64,000 nucleotides of DNA from CAKSQF01 sp051867915 (GTDB lineage Bacteria; Bacillota; Clostridia; Oscillospirales; CAG-272), in the NCBI GenBank assembly GCA_051867915.1, contig JBJDZJ010000191.1:23206-87205 (forward strand). Direction: 5' to 3'. The position numbers were made by a program, and so were the translations under genes. How positions within the stretch are numbered: the stretch's first letter is position 1; each line of letters opens with the position of its first letter. Below the pieces are notes generated by a model. The model was not told the DNA's origin. It saw only the letters and a program-made list of their open reading frames with translations, and made no database searches. Below are positions 9,001 to 16,602 of the stretch, one piece after another.

Positions 9001-10246
9001 GGACGGTCTGACGCAGCTGGAATTCAACGGCTTCGGCAGTTATGAGACGGGTGGCAGACCCGGACTGTCGGGTGTTGTGACAATCGACGGCCATTCGGTA
9101 TCCTATTCCCTTGATGAGGCGACGCTGTCCGGGTCCTTCGTCTACAACGGAAAGCTCTACCTGATTTCCTACGATGAGACGAAATCTGCGCTGATCCTCA
9201 CGGACGGAGGCAGTTCAACCGTATATCAGCGGAAGGATGCTTTCGGCAGTCTGACGCTTGCCGATGAAAGCGGACGGCTGTACACCTTCGACGGCAGAGG
9301 AAATCTCGGCTCCATGGGTACCATGAGCATAACGGACGGCGACGGTAAGACGACGCTGTATCAGTATCGGCTGTCCGGCAGCGATCTGACCGTCTATCAG
9401 AGCGGCAGAAATGTGGGAAGACTGTACCGGGATGAAAAGACCAATGCCTACTGCCTGTCCCTGTCGGGAAATGCCAACAGAACCCTGCGGATTAAGACCT
9501 CCTTCACCGGAACCTGGGGCATGAGCGGTTCGCTGGAAAATCTGGTGATCGGTACGATGGGATTGGACAATACGCTCGAAGGCAGAGTCAACGGAGAAAA
9601 AGTGACCTTCGTTTTGGAGGACGGTCATCTGACCTTCACCTATCTGGAGTCTCCATTCTATGTGATTGCGATCGGAGAGAGTGATCTGGTTATCAGCCAG
9701 CAGTTGGACTGGTACATGACCACCGATGGCATCTATTGCGCCCCCATTGACGATCTTTTCGGCACCTGGACCAACTCCCTTGGAGCATCCTATGAGTTTG
9801 ACGGTGTGTCAAACAGTACCCTGACTTCCGGAACGGCTCAGTCCTGTTCGGGCGATAATGTGACCGGATACTTCTATATCTACGAGAACGGGCAGTATAT
9901 TTTGTGGACCGTTAGTGAAACCACCGGTGAGACCTTGCTCTATCGTCTGATTATGTGCGATCCCGATACACGGCGTGCCTTCATCAACGGCGATCGGGCG
10001 TTTACTGTGGAACAGGGCGACAATCTGTACAATGCCTCCGTTCGGGATGTGGACAGCGGTGTTGTTTATACCTTCGACGGATTCGGAAAGGTCACGACCT
10101 CCGAGGGCGAGACCTACGATTATACGCTGACTTCTATCGACATGACCAACGGCATCGCCATCGTCAGAATAACAATGGGCGACGAGGTTAAAACCGCGAC
10201 CGTTGATTTCAGCAATTCACAGGATTATACCATGACTCTTCGGTAA
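6041..10246 (+). CDS. Large repeat lipoprotein (GLUG-like region plus FDG repeats)
   Basis: A 1401-residue secreted lipoprotein: signal peptide MKSRRMTACVLVFLLAGLTAC with the lipid-accepting Cys at 21, then a Thr-rich linker. Residues about 140-480 hold GLUG-like repeats (YVGLFGIL, GGISGYLACS, GGITGYMSSN, YAGGVVGCAS), usually beta-helical adhesin or ligand-binding modules. From about residue 605 to the end there are some nine units of roughly 88 residues, each opening near 'G-x-W' and containing 'Y-x-F-D-G-x-G'. No catalytic motif is seen. A GTG at 6026 is an alternative start, but ATG 6041 gives a clean signal peptide and sits after GAAAGG. A surface-binding role is inferred from architecture only. 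Confidence 0.85.
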   Translation: MKSRRMTACVLVFLLAGLTACTGNGSTTTTTADTSDVSATTQTGLPPVTSPVTAPVTDTKEEGKVTLTFVDQAGITFVCDKRSGASVEEGSTVSFSLQKSVFYEGTPVVTANGEVLTPSDNSYSVTLEEDTRIEVTGITLMESTMEGGGTDTTDPFIITSPVDLLFIAEQVNAGNTVYSEGYYTLDADLDFLGEELEVIGDGRNEYAYFSGYFDGAGHTISNFRLTTTNTQYVGLFGILQANVSNSVGGTVYMLNLKDYTVSAEIKDASMFCGSFVGYGIGGNLLLCNAENGKMEIYADSNNFSYVGGLMGLQQALDYNNMSYLSSVTYCASDVDISCRDGMTFSAGGISGYLACSTNLVVASINNCYFTGDVRGAMRTGGITGYMSSNTGIVNCYSTGIVGAQSSVSDHENSEYYCYAYAGGVVGCASENSVVSECFATGTLYCKAELGSAYEKIGGVLGGAEPVTEGAYTSYEATVYNCIYAEGGTDGDLNLTDGATLREKLHWNDCDWVFKEGSYPTVNLTEDNEYSFDITFNFDGTDNLSVTEFDAYMPMYFWYLDGSLPTGLVGDEGDTRTSYGYFFDPELTMPLPDGYVPTHTMTIYAATSDYAEVAGEYVIVTSNKDQTVRLTLNTDGSFTYTDGATLLTSYFRYDGQTLVFADARFGRYAENTLSMEKYQFVDFMGRVKDGKLTIFGGVVNDDTESVTLFTEKNPLIALSVEKILTGAYRSGNILYTFAPDGTGTRTVDGMVSDFTYTRDQNAFVVTLGDKTLSGSISGDKLTLDGGALTPSDAYMGSWTVNSKANKVFTFDGAGGWSYEYYGYLTSAGKTVLERKSGSYTVNYDGSLTLSGDFGGNAKFTDGTLSVTTTEGSYTCYRQGSYYGTWVYPDYGMTLYLYGIGESGEGIARVEYLYDNGTVEFYDLTYSMDNLIPGVICIYYDMDVFGYLSYVPGSDTLNATVYVGPLAVFMQNVSLCREDEFKGQWISEKDGLTQLEFNGFGSYETGGRPGLSGVVTIDGHSVSYSLDEATLSGSFVYNGKLYLISYDETKSALILTDGGSSTVYQRKDAFGSLTLADESGRLYTFDGRGNLGSMGTMSITDGDGKTTLYQYRLSGSDLTVYQSGRNVGRLYRDEKTNAYCLSLSGNANRTLRIKTSFTGTWGMSGSLENLVIGTMGLDNTLEGRVNGEKVTFVLEDGHLTFTYLESPFYVIAIGESDLVISQQLDWYMTTDGIYCAPIDDLFGTWTNSLGASYEFDGVSNSTLTSGTAQSCSGDNVTGYFYIYENGQYILWTVSETTGETLLYRLIMCDPDTRRAFINGDRAFTVEQGDNLYNASVRDVDSGVVYTFDGFGKVTTSEGETYDYTLTSIDMTNGIAIVRITMGDEVKTATVDFSNSQDYTMTLR

Positions 10247-10321
10247 GGACCTAAGAGAAAGGTGAATCATAGATCGGATCATTCCGACCCGAAACTGATC
10301 TGCAAGAAAGGAAGAACAAGA

Positions 10322-13141
10322 ATGAAAACGAAACATTTTCCCACTCGTCTGACTGCGCTGATCCTCAGTGTGTTCATGTTAGTGCCGACACTGTTGACGG
10401 CATGCAAGAGTGGCGATGGGGAAACTACGACCTCCGACAAAACCACAAGTATCGGTGCGTCAAGTTCCGCTGCGACTACGGTTTCCGACGGCACTCAGCA
10501 GAGCCCCGATACCACGCCTCCGACGACAGGTATGGTTTCCTATACCGTCCTTGTGAAAACACAGGGAGGAATGCCCATATCGGGAGCCAAAGTTGTGATG
10601 ACCGACCCTCAGGGAATTGAGGTTGCCAACTCCACCACCGATGAGAGCGGCAAGTATACCACATGGCTGAATCCTGCCGAATATTCGGTGACCGTCTCCG
10701 GTCTGAAAGAGGGATTCCAGGCACCCACCGAGCCGGTGAAGACCTCCAAAGAGGGCGGAGAACAGACCGTCACGATCCAGACCTCGGTTATCACTACTGA
10801 GGCGCCTTCCGGTCTCGCATATCAGGTGGGCGACATGATGTATGACTTCACCTTTGTCGACGACAACGGTAACGAGGTGAAACTGACCGACATCCTGAAA
10901 ACCAAGAAACTGGTTGTCCTGAACTTCTGGGCAACCTGGTGCGGACCCTGTAAGTCGGAATTCCCTGCCATCCAGGAAGCGTACGAAGAATATGAGGATT
11001 CGGTGGAAATCATCGCCATGAGCATCTCCGATAACCGGGGTGCCTGCCTTGAATTTAAACAAAGCGGCGGTTATACCTTCCGTTTCCTTCCCGATTTCGG
11101 CTTGAATGAGGCGTTCAAGGCGTTTGGCAACGGCGCAATCCCCTATACCCTGTTTATCGACCGTTACGGTATGTTTGTCAACTATGTGCAGGGTGCCGAT
11201 CCCAGCGCAGAAGCCTGGAAAACGGAATTTGAGGGCTATACCTCTGATAACTATGTTCAGAAGCCCGGTTCTCCCATTTCTGCCGATACCTATCCCGAAA
11301 CTTCCGGCTCCGAGGATGTGGAGAAGCCCGATGTGTCCATGCCCGCCTCTTCTGAGATTGAGGCTGCCATCAACGGTTCCGGATTCAAGGGAAGCTATAC
11401 GGCTCCTGCTTCCGATACCATTTGGCCCTGGGTTCTGTCCGAGGATAAACAGAGCATCGTTCCCGGCAACATCGGAAAACATTCATCTGCCGCTATGATT
11501 ACCACCGAAGTCACCCTTAAGAAAGGGCAGGCTCTGGCATTTGATTTCCGGGCGTCCATCGAACGGGACAGCCAGTCGGTCTACGACTATGATATGTTCG
11601 TCATCTATGTAGACGGCAGCGCGGTTCAGAACTTCTACGGTAAGCACAGTGATTGGGAAACCTGCTACGCCTATGTGGCGGATGCCGACGGAACCTATTC
11701 CGTCACCCTCTACTACGCAAAGGACGATTCCGACTGGTATCTGCCCGATGGGGAAGAATATCTGAATATCCGCAATATGCGGATTGTCGGTGTGGACGAC
11801 ATCGCCTCCTCCGGTGTTTCGCTGAATATCCGCCGCCCTGCAACCACCGGGGTCAATACCGCTGATAATCCCGCCACCAGTTATCTGAACTATGTTGATG
11901 TGGTTCTGAATAAGGAGGACGGCTTCTACCATGTTGGAACGGCAGACGGTCCCATTCTTCTGGCAGGTATCATGAACGGAACCGCCTGGTCTCCGACTTC
12001 TGCTTACACTCTTGCAACCAACGGCTATCTGATCATCGGCGGTGTGGATTACGAAAGTTCGGTTACCAAATATGCTTGGCTGGAAAAGCACAGTACACTT
12101 CCTTATTGCCCGGTAGATGCGAAACTGGCAGATCTTCTGGATCTGATCGCCTCCTCTGTGGGTGAAGGACCCGACCATGACAAGGAATGGTTGGAGTTCT
12201 GTTGCTACTACGATCACTATGGTACCGGCAAGGGCATCACCGAGGTTCGTGATGTCCGTCAGGGCATCAGCATGGACAGTTCCTTTACCGCAACCGAGGG
12301 AACCAATCATGTGGTTGTCAATCAGGTCCTGGTTCCCAGAGGATTCTACTATGAATTCAAGCCCACCAAGAGCGGTGTTTATGTCTTCCATTCGGTCAAC
12401 CCCGCTGATGATGAAATTGATACCATCGCATGGCTGATGGCTTCCGACGGAACATTCCTGGATGAGGATAACGACAGCTATGACGGAACCAACTTCCAGA
12501 TCAAGAGTTATTGTAAGGCAGGAGAAAGCTACTATCTTCTGACGGCATTCAATGCGACCGACGCACTGGGCGAGTATGACTTTGTGATTGAATATTTGGC
12601 GGAAACAGCTGATGATTTCATCCCCTGCACCTTCCAGTATACCACCAATGAGAGCGGCTCCCAGATTCTGATTGACCGCCGTTACAATGTGCATGTTGCA
12701 TTGGGTACAGACGGCTACTATCATCAGGTGCTTTCCTATAAAGCAGACGGAACCCCCGTTCTGGACTACTCTGAGCATGGCTATGTCTATGTGGATTTTG
12801 TGGGTGTTTCGATCTTTACTTCCTATATCCCCTGGATTGGCAGTTACTGCACGCTCCAGAAGTATATTGAGGAAAACGGCAAGAGCAACAACGGCGGCTT
12901 TGACTTTACCATCCGTACCGACAGTGAGGGTACTTCTTTGGCAGAACTTGGCAACCATCAGGCTGAAATGGAAGCTTATCTGGCAGAAGCCCTGAAGGCG
13001 ACCGGTGATGAGTACGGCTTTGTGAAGGCGGATGAACAGTTGGTTGAGATTCTGAACTCTACATTGATCCGCCTCTACGGCGAACCCAGTGTAGTGGATC
13101 AGTGGCTGATGTTCTGCTACTATTACAGACACTTAAACTGA
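10322..13141 (+). CDS. Lipoprotein with Cna-B-like domain, TlpA thioredoxin domain and repeated C-terminal module
   Basis: A 939-residue lipoprotein, lipobox LLTAC with Cys 28, behind AAAGGAAG. After a Ser/Thr linker, residues about 72-130 form a Cna-B/CarboxypepD_reg-like beta-sandwich (GAKVVMTDPQG..TTDESGKY). Residues about 165-300 are a TlpA/AhpC-TSA thioredoxin fold with NFWATWCGPC, Cys 207 and Cys 210, so it probably reduces or isomerises disulfides outside the membrane. The remaining 600 residues include two copies of a module bounded by 'GFYHVG..DGP' and 'WLEFCCYY' (11881-12228 and 12682-13141), also found in the protein at 14322. A reductant is needed; the membrane protein at 16603 is the obvious candidate. 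Confidence 0.9.
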   Translation: MKTKHFPTRLTALILSVFMLVPTLLTACKSGDGETTTSDKTTSIGASSSAATTVSDGTQQSPDTTPPTTGMVSYTVLVKTQGGMPISGAKVVMTDPQGIEVANSTTDESGKYTTWLNPAEYSVTVSGLKEGFQAPTEPVKTSKEGGEQTVTIQTSVITTEAPSGLAYQVGDMMYDFTFVDDNGNEVKLTDILKTKKLVVLNFWATWCGPCKSEFPAIQEAYEEYEDSVEIIAMSISDNRGACLEFKQSGGYTFRFLPDFGLNEAFKAFGNGAIPYTLFIDRYGMFVNYVQGADPSAEAWKTEFEGYTSDNYVQKPGSPISADTYPETSGSEDVEKPDVSMPASSEIEAAINGSGFKGSYTAPASDTIWPWVLSEDKQSIVPGNIGKHSSAAMITTEVTLKKGQALAFDFRASIERDSQSVYDYDMFVIYVDGSAVQNFYGKHSDWETCYAYVADADGTYSVTLYYAKDDSDWYLPDGEEYLNIRNMRIVGVDDIASSGVSLNIRRPATTGVNTADNPATSYLNYVDVVLNKEDGFYHVGTADGPILLAGIMNGTAWSPTSAYTLATNGYLIIGGVDYESSVTKYAWLEKHSTLPYCPVDAKLADLLDLIASSVGEGPDHDKEWLEFCCYYDHYGTGKGITEVRDVRQGISMDSSFTATEGTNHVVVNQVLVPRGFYYEFKPTKSGVYVFHSVNPADDEIDTIAWLMASDGTFLDEDNDSYDGTNFQIKSYCKAGESYYLLTAFNATDALGEYDFVIEYLAETADDFIPCTFQYTTNESGSQILIDRRYNVHVALGTDGYYHQVLSYKADGTPVLDYSEHGYVYVDFVGVSIFTSYIPWIGSYCTLQKYIEENGKSNNGGFDFTIRTDSEGTSLAELGNHQAEMEAYLAEALKATGDEYGFVKADEQLVEILNSTLIRLYGEPSVVDQWLMFCYYYRHLN

Positions 13142-13165
13142 CTCTCCTGTACGGAAGTTCCCTCT

Positions 13166-13207
13166 CCGATCCTTCCATCGGCGGAAAACGGTCGATGGAA
13201 GGATCGG
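13166..13207 (+). other. Intergenic hairpin between the two thioredoxin lipoprotein genes
   Basis: CCGATCCTTCCATCG (13166-13180) and CGATGGAAGGATCGG (13193-13207) form a perfect 15-bp stem with a 12-base loop. No T-run follows, so it is not a standard terminator; read-through into the next lipoprotein gene is likely. Confidence 0.55.
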
Positions 13208-13268
13208 GAATCCGGACCATGTAATGATCTCGGATCACGATGATTATACTACGAATGGAGAAAATACA

Positions 13269-14174
13269 ATGAAACGAACCACATCCCGAATTTTGGCGGC
13301 ATTGCTCTCTGTTACCCTTGCACTGCCCGTTTTGGTGTCCTGTCAGGAAAATACGGTGGAGAACCCTTCGTCGTCTACCTCTGCACAGACCGAAATGACT
13401 GCGGTAACAACCGAAGCGAATTTGGAGCCCGGCGATCCGGTTCCCTATTCCTTTACGGTCAAGACAACGGGAGGATTGGCACTCTCCGGAATAGAACTGA
13501 TTCTGACCGATTCCGAAGGCAATCAGGTGGCAGATGCGACCACCGATAAGAGCGGAAAATGCAGTGTAACATTGCCTGCCTATGAATATACCGTGTCCCT
13601 GAAGGGACTTAAGGCAGGATATTCGCTTCCTGCAGGCTCTGTCAAAACCACCAGAGAGGGCGGACAGGTGAAAGTTCCGGTGGAAACCGGGGTCATCACC
13701 CAAAAGGAACCCAATACCCACAGAAGTTACTCAGAAGGGGACATTATGTATGATTACACCTTCACGGTAGACGGGGAGGAAGTCAAACTGTCCGAATTGC
13801 TGGAAACCAAAAAACTGGTGGTCATCAACTTCTGGGCAACCTGGTGCGGTCCCTGCGTGTCTGAATTTCCTGCCATTGAAGAGGCATATGCCGATTATAA
13901 GGATTCGGTGGCAATCATCGCTTTGAGTATCTCCGATAATGAGTTTGCATGTTCCAATTTCAAAAAACGGGGAAAGTACAGCTTCACTATGATGCCGGAA
14001 GACGGTATCGGTATTTATTCCCGATTTGACAAGGGTGGCATCCCGTTGAGCATCTATGTTGACCGCTACGGAATGTATGTGGGCTATGATCTGGGCGCAG
14101 ATACCAGTGTGGATTCCTGGAAGGCTAAATTCAAACGGTATACCGCTGACAACTATGTCCAAAGAATCGAATAA
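13269..14174 (+). CDS. Lipoprotein with Cna-B-like domain and TlpA thioredoxin domain
   Basis: A 301-residue lipoprotein, a short paralog of the preceding gene. Signal peptide with lipobox VLVSC (Cys 25), Ser/Thr linker, Cna-B-like domain at about 60-115 (GIELILTDSEGNQVADATTDKSGK), then a TlpA domain with NFWATWCGPC (Cys 193, Cys 196) and a conserved cis-Pro region (KGGIPLSIYVDRYGMYV). It stops right after the thioredoxin fold, so the long C-terminal modules are specific to the larger paralog. GGAG lies 8 bases before the ATG. It likely serves as a membrane-tethered extracytosolic thiol reductase. Confidence 0.92.
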   Translation: MKRTTSRILAALLSVTLALPVLVSCQENTVENPSSSTSAQTEMTAVTTEANLEPGDPVPYSFTVKTTGGLALSGIELILTDSEGNQVADATTDKSGKCSVTLPAYEYTVSLKGLKAGYSLPAGSVKTTREGGQVKVPVETGVITQKEPNTHRSYSEGDIMYDYTFTVDGEEVKLSELLETKKLVVINFWATWCGPCVSEFPAIEEAYADYKDSVAIIALSISDNEFACSNFKKRGKYSFTMMPEDGIGIYSRFDKGGIPLSIYVDRYGMYVGYDLGADTSVDSWKAKFKRYTADNYVQRIE

Positions 14175-14321
14175 TCGGTCATTCCATATCCTTCTTTTGA
14201 GGGCAACCTGCTTTCGGATGGGATGCGTTCCCCTCTGTATTGGCTGTCCGACCGAAAGGATGAATTTGTATCTTACCCGAAGGGGTTTCCGTCGGGTGTG
14301 AATATAGAAAGGAAATAAATC

Positions 14322-16361
14322 ATGAAAAAGCACAAGAAACTTCTTCTCAGTCTGGCAGTTCTTTGCCTGACAACCATGGTGTTGGCTTCCTGTGGCGGTG
14401 GAGAAGGCAATACGACCACCAAGTCGGATTCGACTCAAACCACCACGACTGCGGCAGTCACACCCGGTGCATCCACCACAAATCCTGCCACTTCTCCCGA
14501 TCCTTCTACCGATGAAAAGGCATATGTGTTCACCGTCGTCTGCGGCGATACCAATCAGCCTGTCAGCGGTGCGCAGGTTCAGATCTGCAAAGGCGATGAA
14601 TTCTGCCTGATGCCCGTAGCAACCGATTCCGACGGTAAGGCCAATTATGTTCTCACCGGCGGCAATGACTACGGCGAGTACGATGTCCATATCATCGGAG
14701 GCATTCCCGAAGGATACACCTTCGACAATGCTTCGGTGAAGACAACTGCGGACACCCACAATTATACCCTGACCCTGGTGAAGTCCGGAGAGGAAACTTC
14801 TCCTAAAACATCCGGAGAGGCAACCGGCGCACCTACGACTACCAATCCTCCTGTCACCAATCCTCCTGTCACCAATCCTCCTGCTACCAATCCTCCTGTC
14901 ACCAATCCTCCCGCTACTAATCCCCCTGCCACCAATCCCCCGACTCCCACCACATCGGCTCCCATCATTACTACGACGAAGCCCGCAGTGACGACCCAGC
15001 CGGGAACCGACAATCCCCCTGCAGCCTGCCAGCACACTTTTGTCAACGAGATCTGCACCAAGTGCGGCGAAACCAAAACATACAATTACACCCTGAAAGT
15101 GGTCTACGACTATGACTGCGAGGATGCAGACGGTGTTTCCCACAAAGCGGGCGATCCCATCTCCGGAGTAGAGATGGTATTCACCAACGGTGAGATGGAT
15201 CATCTGTATGCCAAGGGTACCACCGATAAAAACGGTGAGATCACCTTTACGGCTCCCAAGTATGTGGAGACTCAAGTCTATGACGGCGTAAAGACCGAAG
15301 TTGCCGGATTTACCATCACCGTCACAGGCGGAATGCCCGAGGGCTTCATGCACGATCCGCTTCTGGCGTTCCAGCCCGGTGCCACGACGCATACCATTTC
15401 CTTCTATCCCAAGCCGGTTCAGGGAGAGCGGACCGCTTTCAATCCCGATACTCTGAAAGCAGGAGTTACGGTAAAGGTTTCTCTCGGCGAAGCTCGAATG
15501 GACGATATTGATGATTTCTGGCATACTCCCCAGGACGATTCTCTCTACTATTATGCTTTTCGTCCGACCAAGCAGAGCGATGTGGGTGTTTACCGTGTCA
15601 CCATCACCAATCTGAAGGGTGCTTCCTCTGTTTATATCGGAAACTACCCCAACTCCGGATACGGCTATGTCGCTTATTCTCCCGATTACTCTGACAGTGG
15701 TGCGAATCCTTCTTTTGAATTTATCATTGAGGATACCTACCTGAAGAACAGCGATGGCGAATGGACCTTTGATAACAAGTGGCTGTTCGGTGTCCGTGCG
15801 GATGACGCAAATGCCACCTATCCCGTTACATTCGATCTGAAGATCGAGCGGATCAGAGACATTGTCCCCGGTCAGGATGTCCCGATTTATGACTATGTGT
15901 ACCCCGATGTTCCCGCCAATGCACCAAAGGCAGATGCCATCACCGGTTCTGTTGACGGAAAGACTTTGGGTTATGTATCTACCGATGTGGAACTGGTCAA
16001 GGACAGCAAGGGCTACTACCATGTCGGTTCTGTTGACGGTCCCATGGTTATGCTGCTTATCAGCAGTGCAAACCGGATTCTCGGAAGCGAGGGTCTGACC
16101 TTCTGTAATGTCAATACATATTCGGGTGCGGAAAACCTGAGTGCATCTACCTACGATGAGGCAACCAACACCTATACCATTTACAAGTACGAAAGTATGC
16201 TTCAGCAGTACGGTACCCTTTGTAATGAAGACGGTGCTTATCCCGTGAACGATCAGCTCCTTGACTTCCTGAAGCTGTGGGTTTCTCAGAAGGCAAGCAC
16301 GGTTCCTGCGACGGTGGATAAGGATCACGCATATCTGTATGCTTGCTCCATCTATCAGTAA
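14322..16361 (+). CDS. Lipoprotein with Cna-B-like domains and Pro-Thr repeat linker, no thioredoxin domain
   Basis: A 679-residue lipoprotein, lipobox VLASC (Cys 24). Residues about 65-145 are Cna-B-like (GAQVQICKGDEFCLMPVATDSDGKANY), followed by a linker of seven TNPP[VAT] units. Next comes a short motif HTFVNEICTKCGE, a CxxC knuckle often seen in Firmicutes surface proteins, and another Cna-B-like domain (GVEMVFTNGEM..TTDKNGEITF). The C-terminus (15967-16361) matches the 'GYYHVG..DGP' module of the 939-residue paralog but lacks WCGPC. It is the last gene before a strong terminator and may be a binding or scaffold partner of the two thioredoxin lipoproteins. Confidence 0.88.
   Translation: MKKHKKLLLSLAVLCLTTMVLASCGGGEGNTTTKSDSTQTTTTAAVTPGASTTNPATSPDPSTDEKAYVFTVVCGDTNQPVSGAQVQICKGDEFCLMPVATDSDGKANYVLTGGNDYGEYDVHIIGGIPEGYTFDNASVKTTADTHNYTLTLVKSGEETSPKTSGEATGAPTTTNPPVTNPPVTNPPATNPPVTNPPATNPPATNPPTPTTSAPIITTTKPAVTTQPGTDNPPAACQHTFVNEICTKCGETKTYNYTLKVVYDYDCEDADGVSHKAGDPISGVEMVFTNGEMDHLYAKGTTDKNGEITFTAPKYVETQVYDGVKTEVAGFTITVTGGMPEGFMHDPLLAFQPGATTHTISFYPKPVQGERTAFNPDTLKAGVTVKVSLGEARMDDIDDFWHTPQDDSLYYYAFRPTKQSDVGVYRVTITNLKGASSVYIGNYPNSGYGYVAYSPDYSDSGANPSFEFIIEDTYLKNSDGEWTFDNKWLFGVRADDANATYPVTFDLKIERIRDIVPGQDVPIYDYVYPDVPANAPKADAITGSVDGKTLGYVSTDVELVKDSKGYYHVGSVDGPMVMLLISSANRILGSEGLTFCNVNTYSGAENLSASTYDEATNTYTIYKYESMLQQYGTLCNEDGAYPVNDQLLDFLKLWVSQKASTVPATVDKDHAYLYACSIYQ
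14841..14945 (+). repeat. Seven 15-bp tandem repeats encoding TNPP[VAT]
   Basis: Seven in-frame units like ACCAATCCTCCTGTC; units 1, 2 and 4 are identical and later ones drift at third positions. They encode a rigid Pro/Thr spacer between domains of the lipoprotein at 14322. Copy number could vary by slippage. Confidence 0.95.
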
Positions 16362-16389
16362 TTCCGACGGTTTCATCCTACAAAAAGAG

Positions 16390-16426
16390 CGATCGGCAAT
16401 CCTTTGCGGATTGCCGATCGTTTTTT
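16390..16426 (+). terminator. Rho-independent terminator of the lipoprotein cluster
   Basis: CGATCGGCAATCC (16390-16402) and GGATTGCCGATCG (16408-16420) make a 13-bp stem, followed by TTTTTT. This is the first textbook terminator after 5.9 kb, which fits one transcript for the lipoprotein genes. Confidence 0.9.
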
Positions 16427-16602
16427 CAAAATCGGTTGTTTGGATGTGAAACCGTGATTCACAATTGAAATCAAATTTTCTCTTCCGTTCGCCCCTATTC
16501 CCGGTTGAATCTATCCCCCATGATGCAGTTTCCGAAATCTGCACCGTGGGGGATCCAACTCATAGGGCGTGCCGCAGGACGGTCGGACAACGGCCGCAGG
16601 AC

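Noticed and set aside
14841..14945. Regular 15-bp repeats considered as a CRISPR-like array
   Set aside because: They have no spacers, are in frame and encode Thr-Asn-Pro-Pro linkers.
13731..16544. A 937-codon open frame antisense to two lipoprotein genes
   Set aside because: It crosses two real genes and a terminator, and its Arg-Ile-Gly-rich repeats mirror the TNPP coding repeats.
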